Source: Burkholderiales bacterium | GTDB lineage: Bacteria; Pseudomonadota; Gammaproteobacteria; Burkholderiales; SG8-41 | Length of the DNA: 64,000 nucleotides | Direction: 5' to 3' | Assembly (NCBI GenBank): GCA_036262035.1 | Contig: DATAJS010000010.1 | Coordinates: 310,001-374,000 of the forward strand | Shown: one piece after another, positions 17,117 to 26,299 of the stretch | How positions within the stretch are numbered: the first letter of the stretch is position 1 | How the letters are laid out: every line of letters starts with the position of its first letter | Program-made: the position numbers and the translations under genes | Notes under the pieces: generated by a model | Database searches by the model: none | What the model was told of the DNA's origin: nothing | The model's input: only the letters and a program-made list of their open reading frames with translations

Positions 17117-18027
17117 TCGCGCAGCTCGCGGCCGGTCAGTTTGAGGAACACGTCCTCGAGATTGGCGGGGCGGTGCAGGTAACGCAAGCCCTGCTCGCGC
17201 TCGAGCGAGTGCGTAAGCTCGTCAGCGTTCTGCGTGTAGCAGAACACCGTCTCGCCGGTGCGCTCGCACCGTTGCGCAGCATGGCGCCCGCAGCGCTCGG
17301 CCCAGCTTTCGGCGCCGTCGCCGTACACCTCGACCACCTGAGGCTCGATGTGACGTGCGATGAGCTCGCGCGGCGCGCCTTCGGCGATCTTGCGCCCGCG
17401 GTCGAGGATCGCGACGCGGTCGCACAGCCGCTCCGCCTCGTCCATGAAGTGTGTCGTGAGCAGGATCGTGCGGCCTTCGTTCGTCAGCTTGCGCAGCCGC
17501 TCCCAGATGAGATGCCGCGCCTGCGGATCCAGCCCGGTCGTCGGCTCGTCGAGGAAGATGAGCCGAGGATCGTTGACGAGCGCCCGCGCGAGCGTCAGCC
17601 TGCGCTTCATGCCTCCGGAGAGCGCCTGTATGCGCGAGCCCTCACGTCCGGTGAGCCCCGCGAACTCGAGCAGCGACGGGATGCGCGCTTCGAGGTCGGC
17701 GCGCGCGATGCCGAAGTAGCGGCCGAAAACCACGAGGTTCTCGCGCACGGTGAAATCGGGATCCAGGTTGTCGAGCTGCGGCACCACGCCGATGCGGGCC
17801 CGCGCTTCGCGCGCGTGCGCAGGCACGTCGTGACCGAGCATCGCGATTTCGCCCGAATCGGGCTCGGTGAGCCCGAGACAAAGCCGCAGCGTCGTCGTCT
17901 TTCCCGCGCCGTTGGGCCCGAGGAGGCCGAAGCATTCGCCGGCTTCTATCGTGAGGTCGAGCCCGTCGACGACGTTGGTGCCGTCGTACGATTTGACGAG
18001 CTTCGCGACGTGCAGGTGAGCGGTCAC
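17113..18027 (-). CDS. ABC transporter ATP-binding protein (NodI-like)
   Basis: This 304-residue ATPase drives the ABC-2 permease encoded next. Walker A is [15 protein letters not shown], the signature is [15 protein letters not shown], Walker B is [13 protein letters not shown] and the switch His is in [13 protein letters not shown]. The C-terminal extension of about 70 residues is as in NodI/DrrA proteins. The frame is open up to 18255, but homology starts at GTG 18027, which overlaps the stop of the hydrolase gene (GTGA). Confidence 0.92.
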   Translation of the reverse strand: MTAHLHVAKLVKSYDGTNVVDGLDLTIEAGECFGLLGPNGAGKTTTLRLCLGLTEPDSGEIAMLGHDVPAHAREARARIGVVPQLDNLDPDFTVRENLVVFGRYFGIARADLEARIPSLLEFAGLTGREGSRIQALSGGMKRRLTLARALVNDPRLIFLDEPTTGLDPQARHLIWERLRKLTNEGRTILLTTHFMDEAERLCDRVAILDRGRKIAEGAPRELIARHIEPQVVEVYGDGAESWAERCGRHAAQRCERTGETVFCYTQNADELTHSLEREQGLRYLHRPANLEDVFLKLTGRELRD

Positions 18028-18656
18028 CTGCAATGATGGACGACGATCTGCGCGAGCTGGTTCAGGCGGCCGTGGAAGAAATGTTCGCCGCCGGGGATGA
18101 CGACGATCGGCAGTTGCTGCGGACGCGCCCAGTCGAGGACGTTCTGCAAAGGCACGACTTCGTCGTGCTCGCCATGGATGACGAGGGTGTTCGCGGGGAC
18201 CGTCTCCGCCGGAAAGCGTATGACCGCCGGCCCGACGAGCACCATGCGCTCGCACTCGATGCGCTTCGCGACTCGTGTCTGCACGAAGCTGCCGAAGGAG
18301 AAGCCGGCCAGCAGCAGCGGGATGTCCCCGTAACGCTCTTTCGCGTAGGCCGCGACGCGCAGCAGGTCTTCGGTCTCGCCGATGCCTTTGTCGTGCGCCC
18401 CTTCGCTCTTGCCCACGCCGCGGAAGTTGGGGCGTAACGCGACATAGCCCAGGTTGTAGAACGCCTTGGCGAGCGTGGTGACGACCTTGTTGTCCTTGGT
18501 CCCGCCCTGCACCGGATTGGGATGGGCGATGAGCGCGATGCCGCGGCGGCGATCGCCGGGATCGTTGATATCGGTCTCGATGGCGCCCGCGGCGCCGTCG
18601 ATGCTGACGCGCTGCAGGCTCGAAGGCGGCATCGGCCGGATTTCGACTTCTGACAT
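18024..18656 (-). CDS. Alpha/beta hydrolase
   Basis: This 210-residue cytoplasmic hydrolase resembles the short YcjY/KAN-L-type family. The nucleophile is the first Ser of [10 protein letters not shown], in the family's GxSxG-like elbow. The oxyanion region is [19 protein letters not shown], and the His is in [11 protein letters not shown] near the end, with an Asp in the HGEHDEVVP loop. The substrate is unknown; esterase activity is likely. It overlaps the ABC ATPase start by four bases and so belongs to the same operon. Confidence 0.87.
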   Translation of the reverse strand: MSEVEIRPMPPSSLQRVSIDGAAGAIETDINDPGDRRRGIALIAHPNPVQGGTKDNKVVTTLAKAFYNLGYVALRPNFRGVGKSEGAHDKGIGETEDLLRVAAYAKERYGDIPLLLAGFSFGSFVQTRVAKRIECERMVLVGPAVIRFPAETVPANTLVIHGEHDEVVPLQNVLDWARPQQLPIVVIPGGEHFFHGRLNQLAQIVVHHCR

Positions 18657-18705
18657 GATGGCGTGACGCGGGAAGGCCGCAGCGCGGCCGACGCTCGGGA
18701 TCGTT

Positions 18706-19014
18706 CTAGATGCGCAGGCGCTCGACGATGCGCCCGTGCTCGATGTGCTCGCTGATGATCTCGTCGATGTCTTCCTTGTCGACGTAGGTGTACCAGACGG
18801 CTTCGGGATAGATGACGATGACCGGACCTTCGTCGCAGCGGTCGAGGCAGCCCGCGTTGTTGATGCGGACCTTGCCGGCGCCGGAGAGCTTCAGATCCTT
18901 CACCCGCTTCTTCGCGTAGTCGCGCATGTCCTGCGCGCCGCCGCACGCGCAGCATCGAGCGGGATCCTCGCGCCGGTTGCAGCAGAAGAAGACGTGCCGC
19001 TGGTAATAGCTCAT
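18706..19014 (-). CDS. Thioredoxin-fold [2Fe-2S] ferredoxin
   Basis: This 102-residue protein belongs to the thioredoxin-like ferredoxin group (Aquifex/Clostridium type). Cysteines fall in HVFFCCNRR, the CCACGG segment and, further on, NAGCLDRCDEGPVIVIYP. The last pair and one of the first group would hold a [2Fe-2S] cluster. WYTYVDKEDIDEIISEHI is the standard C-terminal helix region. It probably donates electrons to an unidentified partner, and no dedicated reductase gene is adjacent. It lies 49 bases upstream of the hydrolase gene. Confidence 0.88.
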   Translation of the reverse strand: MSYYQRHVFFCCNRREDPARCCACGGAQDMRDYAKKRVKDLKLSGAGKVRINNAGCLDRCDEGPVIVIYPEAVWYTYVDKEDIDEIISEHIEHGRIVERLRI

Positions 19015-19054
19015 GCCTCGATTATAGACGAGGCAGGAGCGGGCCGGCCCCGGC

Positions 19055-20149
19055 TCAGGCCGCCGGCAGCTCGCGCGCGACGGTCGCGGTATAGATGATG
19101 GCGAGGAACGGCCAGAGCTCCGACAGCGCGCGCACGATCGCGGAAAAGCTCAGCATGTGGGTCGGACCGGTGAGAAGCTGGGGCGGCACGGTCTGGTAGG
19201 GGTTCTCCGGGGCGATGTTGATCACCGCCACCGCTGCAGCGAAGGCGAAGCCCGCGACGATCCACTGGGTGCGCCGGCGCACGCGCGTGAGACCGTACAG
19301 CACGACCGCGCTGACGAGCACCCCGATCAGCACGCCCGGCGTCATCCACGCGAACGGGGCGGCGCCCTTGGCGAAGGCGAACGCGGAGAGCGTCTTGCCC
19401 GCGAGGCCCGTCGCCAGCACCGCGGTGACCGCGAAGCCGCGGGGCACGCTCCGGCGGCCGAGGGCGTACAAGACGAGCCCGACGCCGATCAGGTTGAGGC
19501 CCGCGACCGCGGCTTCGGTCGCGACGAGGAGCTGCGGCGTGTGGATGCCCCACGCCGGCAGGTCGAAGGTATCGCGCAGGTTGCCCGTGCCGAAGAGCTG
19601 GGCGTTGGGATGGAGCTGCGTGACGAGCCAGATGCTGACCAGCACGATGCCGACGTCCGCCGAGAGGCCGTACGCGAACCACTGGTCGCGCAATCGCCCC
19701 AGCCGGATGCCCAGGCCGCGCGTGGGCGCGAAGAACGGCGAAGCCAGCGCGCCGATCAGCCCTCCCAGGCCGTTCGTGAGCACGTCGACGTTGGAGGCGA
19801 TGCGCGACGGCATGAACATCTGCACGCACTCCATCGCGACGCTCGTCGCGACCGCGGCGCCTGCCGCGGCGAACACCGCGCGGCGTATGCCGAGCCTCGC
19901 CATGAGCGCGCGGGCGAGCAGAAAGCCGAGCGGCACGTACGCCGCGATATTGACGACGACGTCTTCGACGGTGATGTAGCGCGGCCACGGCGCCCACAGG
20001 AATCCGCGGATCTCCTCGGGCGGTATCCACCAGCCGCCGAAGGGCTGCAGGCTGGTGTACGCGATGACCACCAAGTAAGCTACCGCCAGTATTCGCGCAA
20101 GCAGCCCTCGCGGAGCGCGCGGGTTGGTGCGCGCATTCGACTCAGACAT
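19055..20149 (-). CDS. VanZ family membrane protein
   Basis: This 364-residue membrane protein carries the VanZ core in its N-terminal half: AYTSLQPFGGWW, VVNIAAYVPLGFLLARAL and MECVQMFMPSRIASNVDVLTNGLGGLIGA, where Glu, Gln and the Arg-Asp-Asn series are the family's conserved residues. The C-terminal half adds further membrane helices not found in the short VanZ proteins. VanZ gives low-level teicoplanin resistance in enterococci, but the broad family has no fixed role. Its ATG overlaps the ATG of the divergent DHH gene in the shared tetranucleotide CATG. Confidence 0.82.
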   Translation of the reverse strand: MSESNARTNPRAPRGLLARILAVAYLVVIAYTSLQPFGGWWIPPEEIRGFLWAPWPRYITVEDVVVNIAAYVPLGFLLARALMARLGIRRAVFAAAGAAVATSVAMECVQMFMPSRIASNVDVLTNGLGGLIGALASPFFAPTRGLGIRLGRLRDQWFAYGLSADVGIVLVSIWLVTQLHPNAQLFGTGNLRDTFDLPAWGIHTPQLLVATEAAVAGLNLIGVGLVLYALGRRSVPRGFAVTAVLATGLAGKTLSAFAFAKGAAPFAWMTPGVLIGVLVSAVVLYGLTRVRRRTQWIVAGFAFAAAVAVINIAPENPYQTVPPQLLTGPTHMLSFSAIVRALSELWPFLAIIYTATVARELPAA

Positions 20150-21107
20150 GCCCAAATCCTACGATATTTTCAACGGTGACGCGGACGGCCTCTGCGCGCT
20201 GCACCAGCTGCGGCTCAATGAGCCGCGCGACGCCGAGCTCGTCACCGGCGTGAAGCGCGACATCCGGCTCCTCGATCGCATACGCGCCGAACCCGGCGAT
20301 GTGCTCACCGTGCTGGACGTTTCGATGAAGTCGAATGCGTCGGCGCTCTCTCGAGTGCTCGATGCGGGGGCGCGCGTCACCTGGTTCGACCATCACGCGA
20401 CCGGAGAGATTCCGCGGCACGACGCGCTCACGGCGCACATCGATACCGCGCCGGACGTGTGCACCAGCCTCATCGTCGATCGCGAGCTCGAGGGCGCGCA
20501 TCGCCTGTGGGCCGTCGTCGCGGCCTTCGGAGACAATCTCGTGAACGCCGCGGTCGGCGCCGCCCAGCCGCTCGCGCTCGATCACACCGAGCTCGCGCGG
20601 CTGCACGAGCTCGGCGACTGTCTCAATTACAACGCGTATGGCGAGACGGTCGACGACCTGCACTATCACCCCGCCGATCTCTACGAGACCGTGAAGCCGT
20701 ACAAAGACCCGCGCCACTTCATCTTCGACGAGCCGGTGTTCAACGTGCTGCGCAGTGCGCTCGCGGAAGACTATTACCGCGCCGGGGAGATCGAGGCCGA
20801 GCGCGCCACCGAGGCGGCGGCGGTGTACGTGCTGCCGAACGCTTCATGGAGCCGCCGTATCAACGGTCTCTATGGCAACCGCCTCGCGCAGCAGCACCCG
20901 AAGCGCGCCCACGCGGTGCTCGTCGCTCGCGAAGGCGGTTACGTGGTGAGCGTGCGCGCGCCGGTGGAAAACCCGCACGGGGCGGCCGCGGTGTGCGAGC
21001 AGTTCGAGACCGGCGGCGGCCGCGAAGGCGCGGCCGGCATCAACCTTCTGCCGCCGAGCGAGCTGCCGCGATTCGTCGACGTTTTCGAAAAGGCCTACGC
21101 GCCGTAG
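20148..21107 (+). CDS. DHH-family phosphoesterase-like protein
   Basis: This 319-residue protein has the DHH superfamily metal motifs: FNGDADGLCAL near the start, VLTVLDVSM, and WFDHHATG, followed by DTAPDVCTSLIVDRE. A DHHA1-like C-terminal region includes VVSVRAPVENPHGAA and a glycine-rich GGGREGAAGINLLP. Members cut cyclic or short oligonucleotides or polyphosphate-type substrates; which one cannot be told here. The ATG at 20148 shares bases with the opposite-strand VanZ start, leaving no separate promoter space between them. It converges with the membrane protein gene at 21109. Confidence 0.8.
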   Translation: MPKSYDIFNGDADGLCALHQLRLNEPRDAELVTGVKRDIRLLDRIRAEPGDVLTVLDVSMKSNASALSRVLDAGARVTWFDHHATGEIPRHDALTAHIDTAPDVCTSLIVDRELEGAHRLWAVVAAFGDNLVNAAVGAAQPLALDHTELARLHELGDCLNYNAYGETVDDLHYHPADLYETVKPYKDPRHFIFDEPVFNVLRSALAEDYYRAGEIEAERATEAAAVYVLPNASWSRRINGLYGNRLAQQHPKRAHAVLVAREGGYVVSVRAPVENPHGAAAVCEQFETGGGREGAAGINLLPPSELPRFVDVFEKAYAP

Positions 21108-21108
21108 C

Positions 21109-21609
21109 TCAGGCTTTCACGGCGTCCATCTCGATCGTCGCGAACGCGATCAGCCACAGCGCCGCGTCGTACGCGTCGAACCACTCGCCGCGCCACGCCC
21201 AGATCGCCACCAGAGCGGCGAGCCCGCCGTACAGCGCGACGGCGACGCTGCCGAAAGCGACGCGCGCCCGCGCAACCAGCGAGGGATAGCGGAACTCGAC
21301 TTCGAGCAGGATCACCACCGCGATCCACACCCCGCTGTTCACCGTGTCGAGCACGTTGTCCTCGAAGAGATAGCCCGCGGTCGCCGCGACCACCCCCGCG
21401 GCGGCGATCAAGCGCGCGAAGCGCAAAGCCGAGCGATAGCCCTCTGGCGTGTCGGCACGAACGCAGCGGGCTTCGATCTCGAAGAGCACGAGCAGGACGA
21501 GCCACGCGGCGGCGTCGACCGCCTTGCTCGGCGTGCCGGCGAGCGCGTAGTACACGGCGTCGGCCGCGAGCAGCGCGACGAGCAGCGCCTTCCAGGCGTG
21601 ACGTTTCAA
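21109..21609 (-). CDS. Hypothetical membrane protein
   Basis: This protein of about 166 residues has five to six hydrophobic helices (KALLVALLAADAVYYAL, AAWLVLLVLFEIEAR, IAAAGVVAATAGYLF, GVWIAVVILLEVEF, SVAVALYGGLAALVAIWAW, DAALWLIAFATIEMD). It shows repeated aromatic-acidic helix ends such as LFEIEAR and LLEVEFR, so it may be an internal duplication. I do not recognise the family. The TTG at 21609 overlaps the stop of the symporter gene (TTGA), so its production is tied to the symporter and it may be an accessory subunit. Confidence 0.72.
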   Translation of the reverse strand: MKRHAWKALLVALLAADAVYYALAGTPSKAVDAAAWLVLLVLFEIEARCVRADTPEGYRSALRFARLIAAAGVVAATAGYLFEDNVLDTVNSGVWIAVVILLEVEFRYPSLVARARVAFGSVAVALYGGLAALVAIWAWRGEWFDAYDAALWLIAFATIEMDAVKA

Positions 21610-23063
21610 GCCGCGCGCGAAGCGGCGTGGACGTGACCGCGCCGCCGGGCGTGTCCGTACCACTGGGGCAGGAGCGATCCGGCGACCATGCCGCAGATGC
21701 TTGCGAGGAGCCCCGCGAACTGCGGCGGCAGCAGGGCGTCGGGATTCATGAACTCGAGCGTGAGCCACGTGCCCAGCCCGGCGATCATCGCCGCGGCCGC
21801 GCCCTGCGTCGTGGCGCGCCTCCAGTACAGGCCGAAAGCGAGCGGCGTGAACGCCGCGGCGAGCGTGATCTTGTAGGCGTTCTCGACCATGCCGTAGATC
21901 GATGCATTCGAGACGAGCGCGAAGGTCAGCACCGCGCACGCGAACAGGAAGACCACGACGCGCAGCATGCGCAGGAACTGGCTGTCCGTGAGGTTGGGGA
22001 TCAGCGGCCGCAGGATGTTCTCGGCGACGGTCACCGAAGGCGCGAGCAGCGTCGCGGCCGAGCACGAGAGGATCGCCGAGATCAGCGCGCCGAAGAAGAA
22101 CACCTGCGCGACGAACGGCGCGTGCGCGAGGATGAGCCGCGGCAGGATCTGCTGCGAATCGCTGGCGAGATAGCGCTCGACCAGCGTCGGGTCGAGCAGC
22201 GTCGCCGAGTACGCGAGGAACATCGGGACGAACGCGAAGCAGAAATACAGGCAGCCGCCGATCACCGAGCCGCTGCCGGCGATCGTTTCGGTCTTGGCCG
22301 ACGCTACGCGCTGGAAGACGTCCTGCTGCGGGATCGAGCCGAGCGCCATCGTCGCCCACGCCGCGACGAATGCGATCGTGTCGCGAGGCTCGAGCTTGGG
22401 CCAGAACTCGAACTTGCCCGCGGCCTGGGCGTGATCGAGCACCGCCCCGGCGCCGCCGACCATGCCCGAGATGACGAACGCGATGTAGATCATGCCGCCC
22501 ATGATCACCGTCATCTGGAAGAGGTCGGTGAACGCGACCGACAGCATGCCGCCCGACAGCGTCCACACCAGCACGATCGCGACGCCGAGCACCATGCCCT
22601 GCCACGGCTGGATCGCGCCGTTGGTGAGCACCGAGAACACGAGACCGAGCGCGGTGATCTGCGCCGACACCCAGCCCAGGTAGGAGATGACGATGCAGAT
22701 CGACGCCGTCACTTCGACGTGGCGGTTGTAGCGGCCCCGATAGTAGTCGCCGATCGTCAGCAGCCCGAGCCGGTACAGCGGCCGCGCGAAAAACAGACCC
22801 ACGAGGATGAGGCACATGCTCGATCCGAACGGATCGGCGACCACGCCCTTCAGGCCTTCGTTCAGGAATTTCGCGGGGATGCCGAGCACCGTCTCCGAGC
22901 CGAACCACGTCGCGAACACCGTGGCGATGATGAAAGGCAGCGGCAGGTGGCGGCCGGCGACGACGAAGTCGGTGGAGCTCTTGACCTTGGTCGCGGCGTA
23001 GAGCCCGATACAGATCGAGACGATCAGGTAGAGCGTGACGAACCAGATGAGATCGGAAGCCAT
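21606..23063 (-). CDS. Sodium:solute symporter family protein
   Basis: This protein of about 485 residues has 13 or more membrane helices in the LeuT-like SSS fold. Recognisable parts are DLIWFVTLYLIVSICIGLYAA, STDFVVAGRHLPLPF, FGSETVLGIPAKFLNEGL and SGGMLSVAFTDLFQMTVIMGG, the last being the family signature region. It imports an organic solute with sodium; the substrate is not evident. The frame can also start at TTG 23084 immediately after the ubiB stop, but ATG 23063 gives the usual N-terminus. A small membrane protein gene overlaps its end. Confidence 0.9.
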   Translation of the reverse strand: MASDLIWFVTLYLIVSICIGLYAATKVKSSTDFVVAGRHLPLPFIIATVFATWFGSETVLGIPAKFLNEGLKGVVADPFGSSMCLILVGLFFARPLYRLGLLTIGDYYRGRYNRHVEVTASICIVISYLGWVSAQITALGLVFSVLTNGAIQPWQGMVLGVAIVLVWTLSGGMLSVAFTDLFQMTVIMGGMIYIAFVISGMVGGAGAVLDHAQAAGKFEFWPKLEPRDTIAFVAAWATMALGSIPQQDVFQRVASAKTETIAGSGSVIGGCLYFCFAFVPMFLAYSATLLDPTLVERYLASDSQQILPRLILAHAPFVAQVFFFGALISAILSCSAATLLAPSVTVAENILRPLIPNLTDSQFLRMLRVVVFLFACAVLTFALVSNASIYGMVENAYKITLAAAFTPLAFGLYWRRATTQGAAAAMIAGLGTWLTLEFMNPDALLPPQFAGLLASICGMVAGSLLPQWYGHARRRGHVHAASRAA

Positions 23064-23084
23064 CGGGGCGTGAGTGTCCGTCAA

Positions 23085-24617
23085 TCAGGTCACGTTGTAC
23101 AGCAACAGCGCGACGAGGGTGCCGAGCATGGCGGCGAGCAGCACGGCGATGATCGCCAGCAGGCGGTTGGCCTGCCTGCGCTCGGCGAGCTCGAGCAGCG
23201 GCGTGATATCGGGCTCGCGGGCCGACTGTTGCTTCAGAGCCTGGTGCATGAGGCGCGGGAGCTGCGGCAGCGCCACCGCCCATGTCGGTGCTTCTTCCTT
23301 GAGGCGCCGGAGCAGGCCGCGCCAGCCGATCTGCTCCGACATCCAGCGCTCGAGGAAAGGCTTCGCCGTGGTCCAGAGATCGAGATCGGGATCGAGCTGC
23401 CGGCCCAGACCCTCGACGTTGAGCAGGGTCTTCTGGAGCAGGACGAGCTGAGGCTGGACTTCGACGTTGAAGCGGCGCGAAGTCTGGAAGAGCCGGAGCA
23501 ACACGCGCCCGAACGAGATGTCCTTGAGCGGCCGGTCGAACACCGGTTCGCACACCGCGCGGATCGCCGCTTCGAACTCGTCCACGCGCGTATCCGACGG
23601 CGCCCACCCCGATTCGATGTGCGCGACGGCCACGCGGTGATAGTCGCGGCGGAAGAAGCCGAGGAAGTTCTGCGCGAGGTAATGCTTGTCGAGCTCGGTC
23701 AGCGTGCCCATGATGCCGAAGTCGAGCGCGATGTAGCGGCCTTGCGGCGACACCAGGATGTTGCCGGGGTGCATGTCGGCGTGGAAGAAGCCGTCGCGGA
23801 AAACCTGCGTGAAGAAGATCTCGACGCCCGCGCGCGCGAGCCGCGAGATGTCGACGCCCTGCTCGCGCAGCGTCGCGATCTGGTTGACCGGCGTGCCGTG
23901 CATGCGCTGCATCACCATCACTTCTTCGGCGCAGTAATCCCAGTGCACCTCGGGCACCATCAGCAGCGGCGAGCCTTCGAAGTTGCGCCGTAGCTGGCTC
24001 GCGTTCGCCGCTTCGCGGATGAGGTCGAGCTCGTTCTCGAGGTGCTTGGCGAACTCGGCGACGACCGCCTGGGGCTTGAGACGCCGTCCTTCCTTCCATT
24101 GCCGTTCGACGAAAGCCGCGGCGGCGCCGAGCAGCCCGAGGTCGTTCGCGATGACGGTCGCGATGCCGGGCCTCAACACTTTGACCGCGACCTCGGTGCC
24201 GTCAGGCAGCTCGGCGAGATGGACCTGCGCGACCGAGGCGCTGGCGATCGGCACGCGATCGAAGCGCCGAAAGACTTCGTCGACCGGCCTGCCGTACACG
24301 CGCCGCAGCGTCGCGAGCACGGCCTCGACCGGGAAAGGCGGCACCTGGTCCTGCAGCATCGCCAGCTCGTCCGCGATGTCGGTCGGCAGCAGGTCGCGGC
24401 GTGTGGAAAGCACCTGCCCGAACTTGACGAAGATCGGTCCCAGCGCTTCGAGCGCCTGGCGCAGGCGCACCGCACGCGGCGTCTTGTAGCGGCGGCGTAG
24501 CGACAGCGCGTCGAGCATCGAGCGCAGCGGGCGCGCGCGGTCGTGCTCGAGCGCGAACTCGTAGAGGCCGAAGCGCACGCCGACCGAAAAGATCTTGAGA
24601 AGACGGAACAGCCGCAT
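23085..24617 (-). CDS. ubiB: UbiB atypical kinase for ubiquinone synthesis
   Basis: This 510-residue membrane-bound atypical kinase/ATPase supports ubiquinone synthesis, probably by extracting prenylated intermediates. UbiB/ADCK signatures are [14 protein letters not shown] (the KxGQ inhibitory motif), [21 protein letters not shown] and ALDFGIMG. Two hydrophobic helices close the C-terminus ([22 protein letters not shown]). It starts directly at the ubiJ stop with no gap, and in proteobacteria ubiE, ubiJ and ubiB usually form one operon. Confidence 0.95.
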   Translation of the reverse strand: MRLFRLLKIFSVGVRFGLYEFALEHDRARPLRSMLDALSLRRRYKTPRAVRLRQALEALGPIFVKFGQVLSTRRDLLPTDIADELAMLQDQVPPFPVEAVLATLRRVYGRPVDEVFRRFDRVPIASASVAQVHLAELPDGTEVAVKVLRPGIATVIANDLGLLGAAAAFVERQWKEGRRLKPQAVVAEFAKHLENELDLIREAANASQLRRNFEGSPLLMVPEVHWDYCAEEVMVMQRMHGTPVNQIATLREQGVDISRLARAGVEIFFTQVFRDGFFHADMHPGNILVSPQGRYIALDFGIMGTLTELDKHYLAQNFLGFFRRDYHRVAVAHIESGWAPSDTRVDEFEAAIRAVCEPVFDRPLKDISFGRVLLRLFQTSRRFNVEVQPQLVLLQKTLLNVEGLGRQLDPDLDLWTTAKPFLERWMSEQIGWRGLLRRLKEEAPTWAVALPQLPRLMHQALKQQSAREPDITPLLELAERRQANRLLAIIAVLLAAMLGTLVALLLYNVT

Positions 24618-25196
24618 TCAGGCCAAGGTGCGCGAGAGGCGCTGGATACGCTTTTCGAGCCGCGCGACGTCGTCGCGGATCGCGTCGACCTCGCGGCTGA
24701 AGCGCTGGAGCTCGTTCGTGCTGGCGAGCACCGGATTCTCGTACGTGGCGTACTCGGCGGCGGCGTGCGCCAGGTTGAGCAGGGTGCCGCGGGCGAAGGC
24801 GTCCAGCCCGCGCGCGGCCGACGCCATGCGGTGGGCGGCGACGTCGCCGAAGACGCGCGACAGCGCTTCTTCGTAATCCCAGGTGAGGTTGCGCCTCACG
24901 TAGTCGACCGCGGCGGCGAGCTCGACGTCGCCGGTCACTCGAGCTTCCCGCCACGCCGTCTCGTCGCGCGCCGCGAAGCGCATGAGAACGCCGGGCGTGA
25001 GCGCGATCGTGACGTCGGCGACCGCTTCGGGGATCGCCGGCGCGAGATCGCCCTCGAGGGTGATCGTCGCCGCGACGCGCGCCGGCGGGCAGGTCATGAG
25101 CACCGTCTTGCCGGCATGCGGCCTGAGCTTCTCCAGCGCCCAGGCGTTAGCCCTGAGCAGCCGGTTGATCGCGGGAAAGGTGAGCGTCTCGAACAT
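24618..25196 (-). CDS. ubiJ: UbiJ accessory factor (SCP2 domain)
   Basis: This 192-residue cytosolic lipid-binding protein belongs to the aerobic ubiquinone biosynthesis complex with UbiK. The SCP2 domain covers about 10-110 (FPAINRLLRAN, ARVAATITLEGDL, LTPGVLMRFA, VTGDVELAAAVDYV). A C-terminal coiled coil (ELQRFSREVDAIRDDVARLEKRI) follows, as in other UbiJ proteins. The ATG at 25196 is the only sensible start, yet its upstream bases are the T run of a terminator, so no ribosome binding site is present. It lies between the Tim44-like gene and ubiB. Confidence 0.9.
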   Translation of the reverse strand: MFETLTFPAINRLLRANAWALEKLRPHAGKTVLMTCPPARVAATITLEGDLAPAIPEAVADVTIALTPGVLMRFAARDETAWREARVTGDVELAAAVDYVRRNLTWDYEEALSRVFGDVAAHRMASAARGLDAFARGTLLNLAHAAAEYATYENPVLASTNELQRFSREVDAIRDDVARLEKRIQRLSRTLA

Positions 25197-25222
25197 AAAA
25201 AAACCCGGGCGCAAGGCCCGGG
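25197..25222 (-). terminator. Intrinsic terminator between Tim44-like gene and ubiJ
   Basis: Read on the minus strand, CCCGGGC, loop CTTGC and GCCCGGG form a seven-pair all-GC stem followed by seven T residues (203 down to 197). The T run touches the ubiJ ATG. This is the cleanest intrinsic terminator on the minus strand here and should end or attenuate transcription of the Tim44-like gene. Confidence 0.85.
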
Positions 25223-25249
25223 CCTGGAAGTGTACTGCGCCTGGCGGTC

Positions 25250-26176
25250 TTACGCCTGCTGGATGCCTGCGACGACCCAGCCGGAGCGGCCGCTGAGCGG
25301 TTTCTGCAGGTGCCAGACCTCGCTGAACGGCTGCGGCTCGGTGCCGGGCGTCTCGCGGATCAGGCCCGAGAAGCGCACGCTGACGATGTACGCGCCGTTC
25401 TCGGTCGCGACGTCGAGGACCTGCGCGTCGAGCGTGATCACCTCGGTCTTCTGCGGGTCGTTGCCGCTCGCGCGGATGTCGGCTTCGATCTCGCGCGCCA
25501 TCTCGGGCGTCAGGAATTCGCGCAGCGCAGCGACGTCTTTGCGATCGTTGGCTTCCTGCAGCTTGAGGAAGTTCGCCTTGGCGTTGGCCGCGAACCCTTC
25601 CGCGTCGAAATCCGCGGGCCAGCGGTTCGGCGCCGCGGCGGGCGCCGCACCGGACATCGTCGCCGCCACCGAGTGCGGCGCGGCGCCACCGCCGTAGGAG
25701 GGCGCGGGAGCGGCAGCCGGCTGCGGGGCGGGCGCGGCCACCGGCTCGGAGCGGCCGTACGGGTCGGCGCCGGCGTAGCGCAGCGGCGCGTTCTGCGCGG
25801 GACGGGCGCCGCGGAACAGCCGGAACAGCATCACGATGCCGAAGACGATGGCTGCGAGCAGGAGGATGCCCATGAGGGCGCCGCCGAGACCGTTGTTGAA
25901 GAACAGCGCCGCAAGGCCGGCGCCGATGGCGAGGCCGGCCAGGGGTCCCAGCCAGCGGCTCATGCCGGACGGCTGCTGCGCCGGCGGCGCGGTCGGCTGA
26001 GTCTGCTGGGGCTGGGTCGCCTGCTGCTGGGCCGGCGCCTTGGCCGGCGGCTGCTGCGGCGTGGCCTGGCGCTGCATGCCGCTGCTGCGGCCGCCGCCGA
26101 CGCGCTTGGCTTCGACATCGACCGCGACCATCGAAAATCCGATCAACGTCATCAAAACGGCGAACAATTTACGCAT
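25250..26176 (-). CDS. Tim44-like domain protein
   Basis: This 308-residue protein has an N-terminal hydrophobic segment (RKLFAVLMTLIGFSMVAVDVEA), a Gln/Pro-rich spacer, two membrane helices (WLGPLAGLAIGAGLAALFF and ALMGILLLAAIVFGIVMLF), an Ala/Pro linker and a C-terminal Tim44-like (TIMM44/MRPL45 fold) domain from about 190 to 308 (FDAEGFAANAKANFLKLQEANDRKDVAALREFL). Bacterial versions sit beside ubiquinone genes in betaproteobacteria, but their job is not settled. AAGGAAGGAG supports the ATG. A perfect TATAAT lies on its upstream side. Confidence 0.88.
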   Translation of the reverse strand: MRKLFAVLMTLIGFSMVAVDVEAKRVGGGRSSGMQRQATPQQPPAKAPAQQQATQPQQTQPTAPPAQQPSGMSRWLGPLAGLAIGAGLAALFFNNGLGGALMGILLLAAIVFGIVMLFRLFRGARPAQNAPLRYAGADPYGRSEPVAAPAPQPAAAPAPSYGGGAAPHSVAATMSGAAPAAAPNRWPADFDAEGFAANAKANFLKLQEANDRKDVAALREFLTPEMAREIEADIRASGNDPQKTEVITLDAQVLDVATENGAYIVSVRFSGLIRETPGTEPQPFSEVWHLQKPLSGRSGWVVAGIQQA

Positions 26177-26204
26177 GTCCGGTCTCCTTCCTTGGAGGGC
26201 CTCG

Positions 26205-26210
26205 ATTATA
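26205..26210 (-). promoter_or_regulatory. Consensus -10 hexamer upstream of Tim44-like gene
   Basis: On the minus strand this is TATAAT, a perfect sigma-70 -10 element, 29 bases before the Tim44-like start. The expected -35 position (about 26228-26233) reads CAAGGC, a poor match, so activity may need an activator. It suggests that the Tim44-ubiJ-ubiB part has its own promoter. Confidence 0.4.
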
Positions 26211-26299
26211 ACGGCTGGGCTCGACGAGCCTTGCCGACGCGGAGTGCAGCTTACGCGCCCGCGGCCGGGAACGCCATTACGGTTCGTGAAGTCCGCCGC

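Noticed and set aside
21627-23993. 788-residue plus-strand frame over symporter and ubiB
   Set aside because: Shadow of two well-supported minus-strand genes; Arg/His/Asp-rich without motifs.
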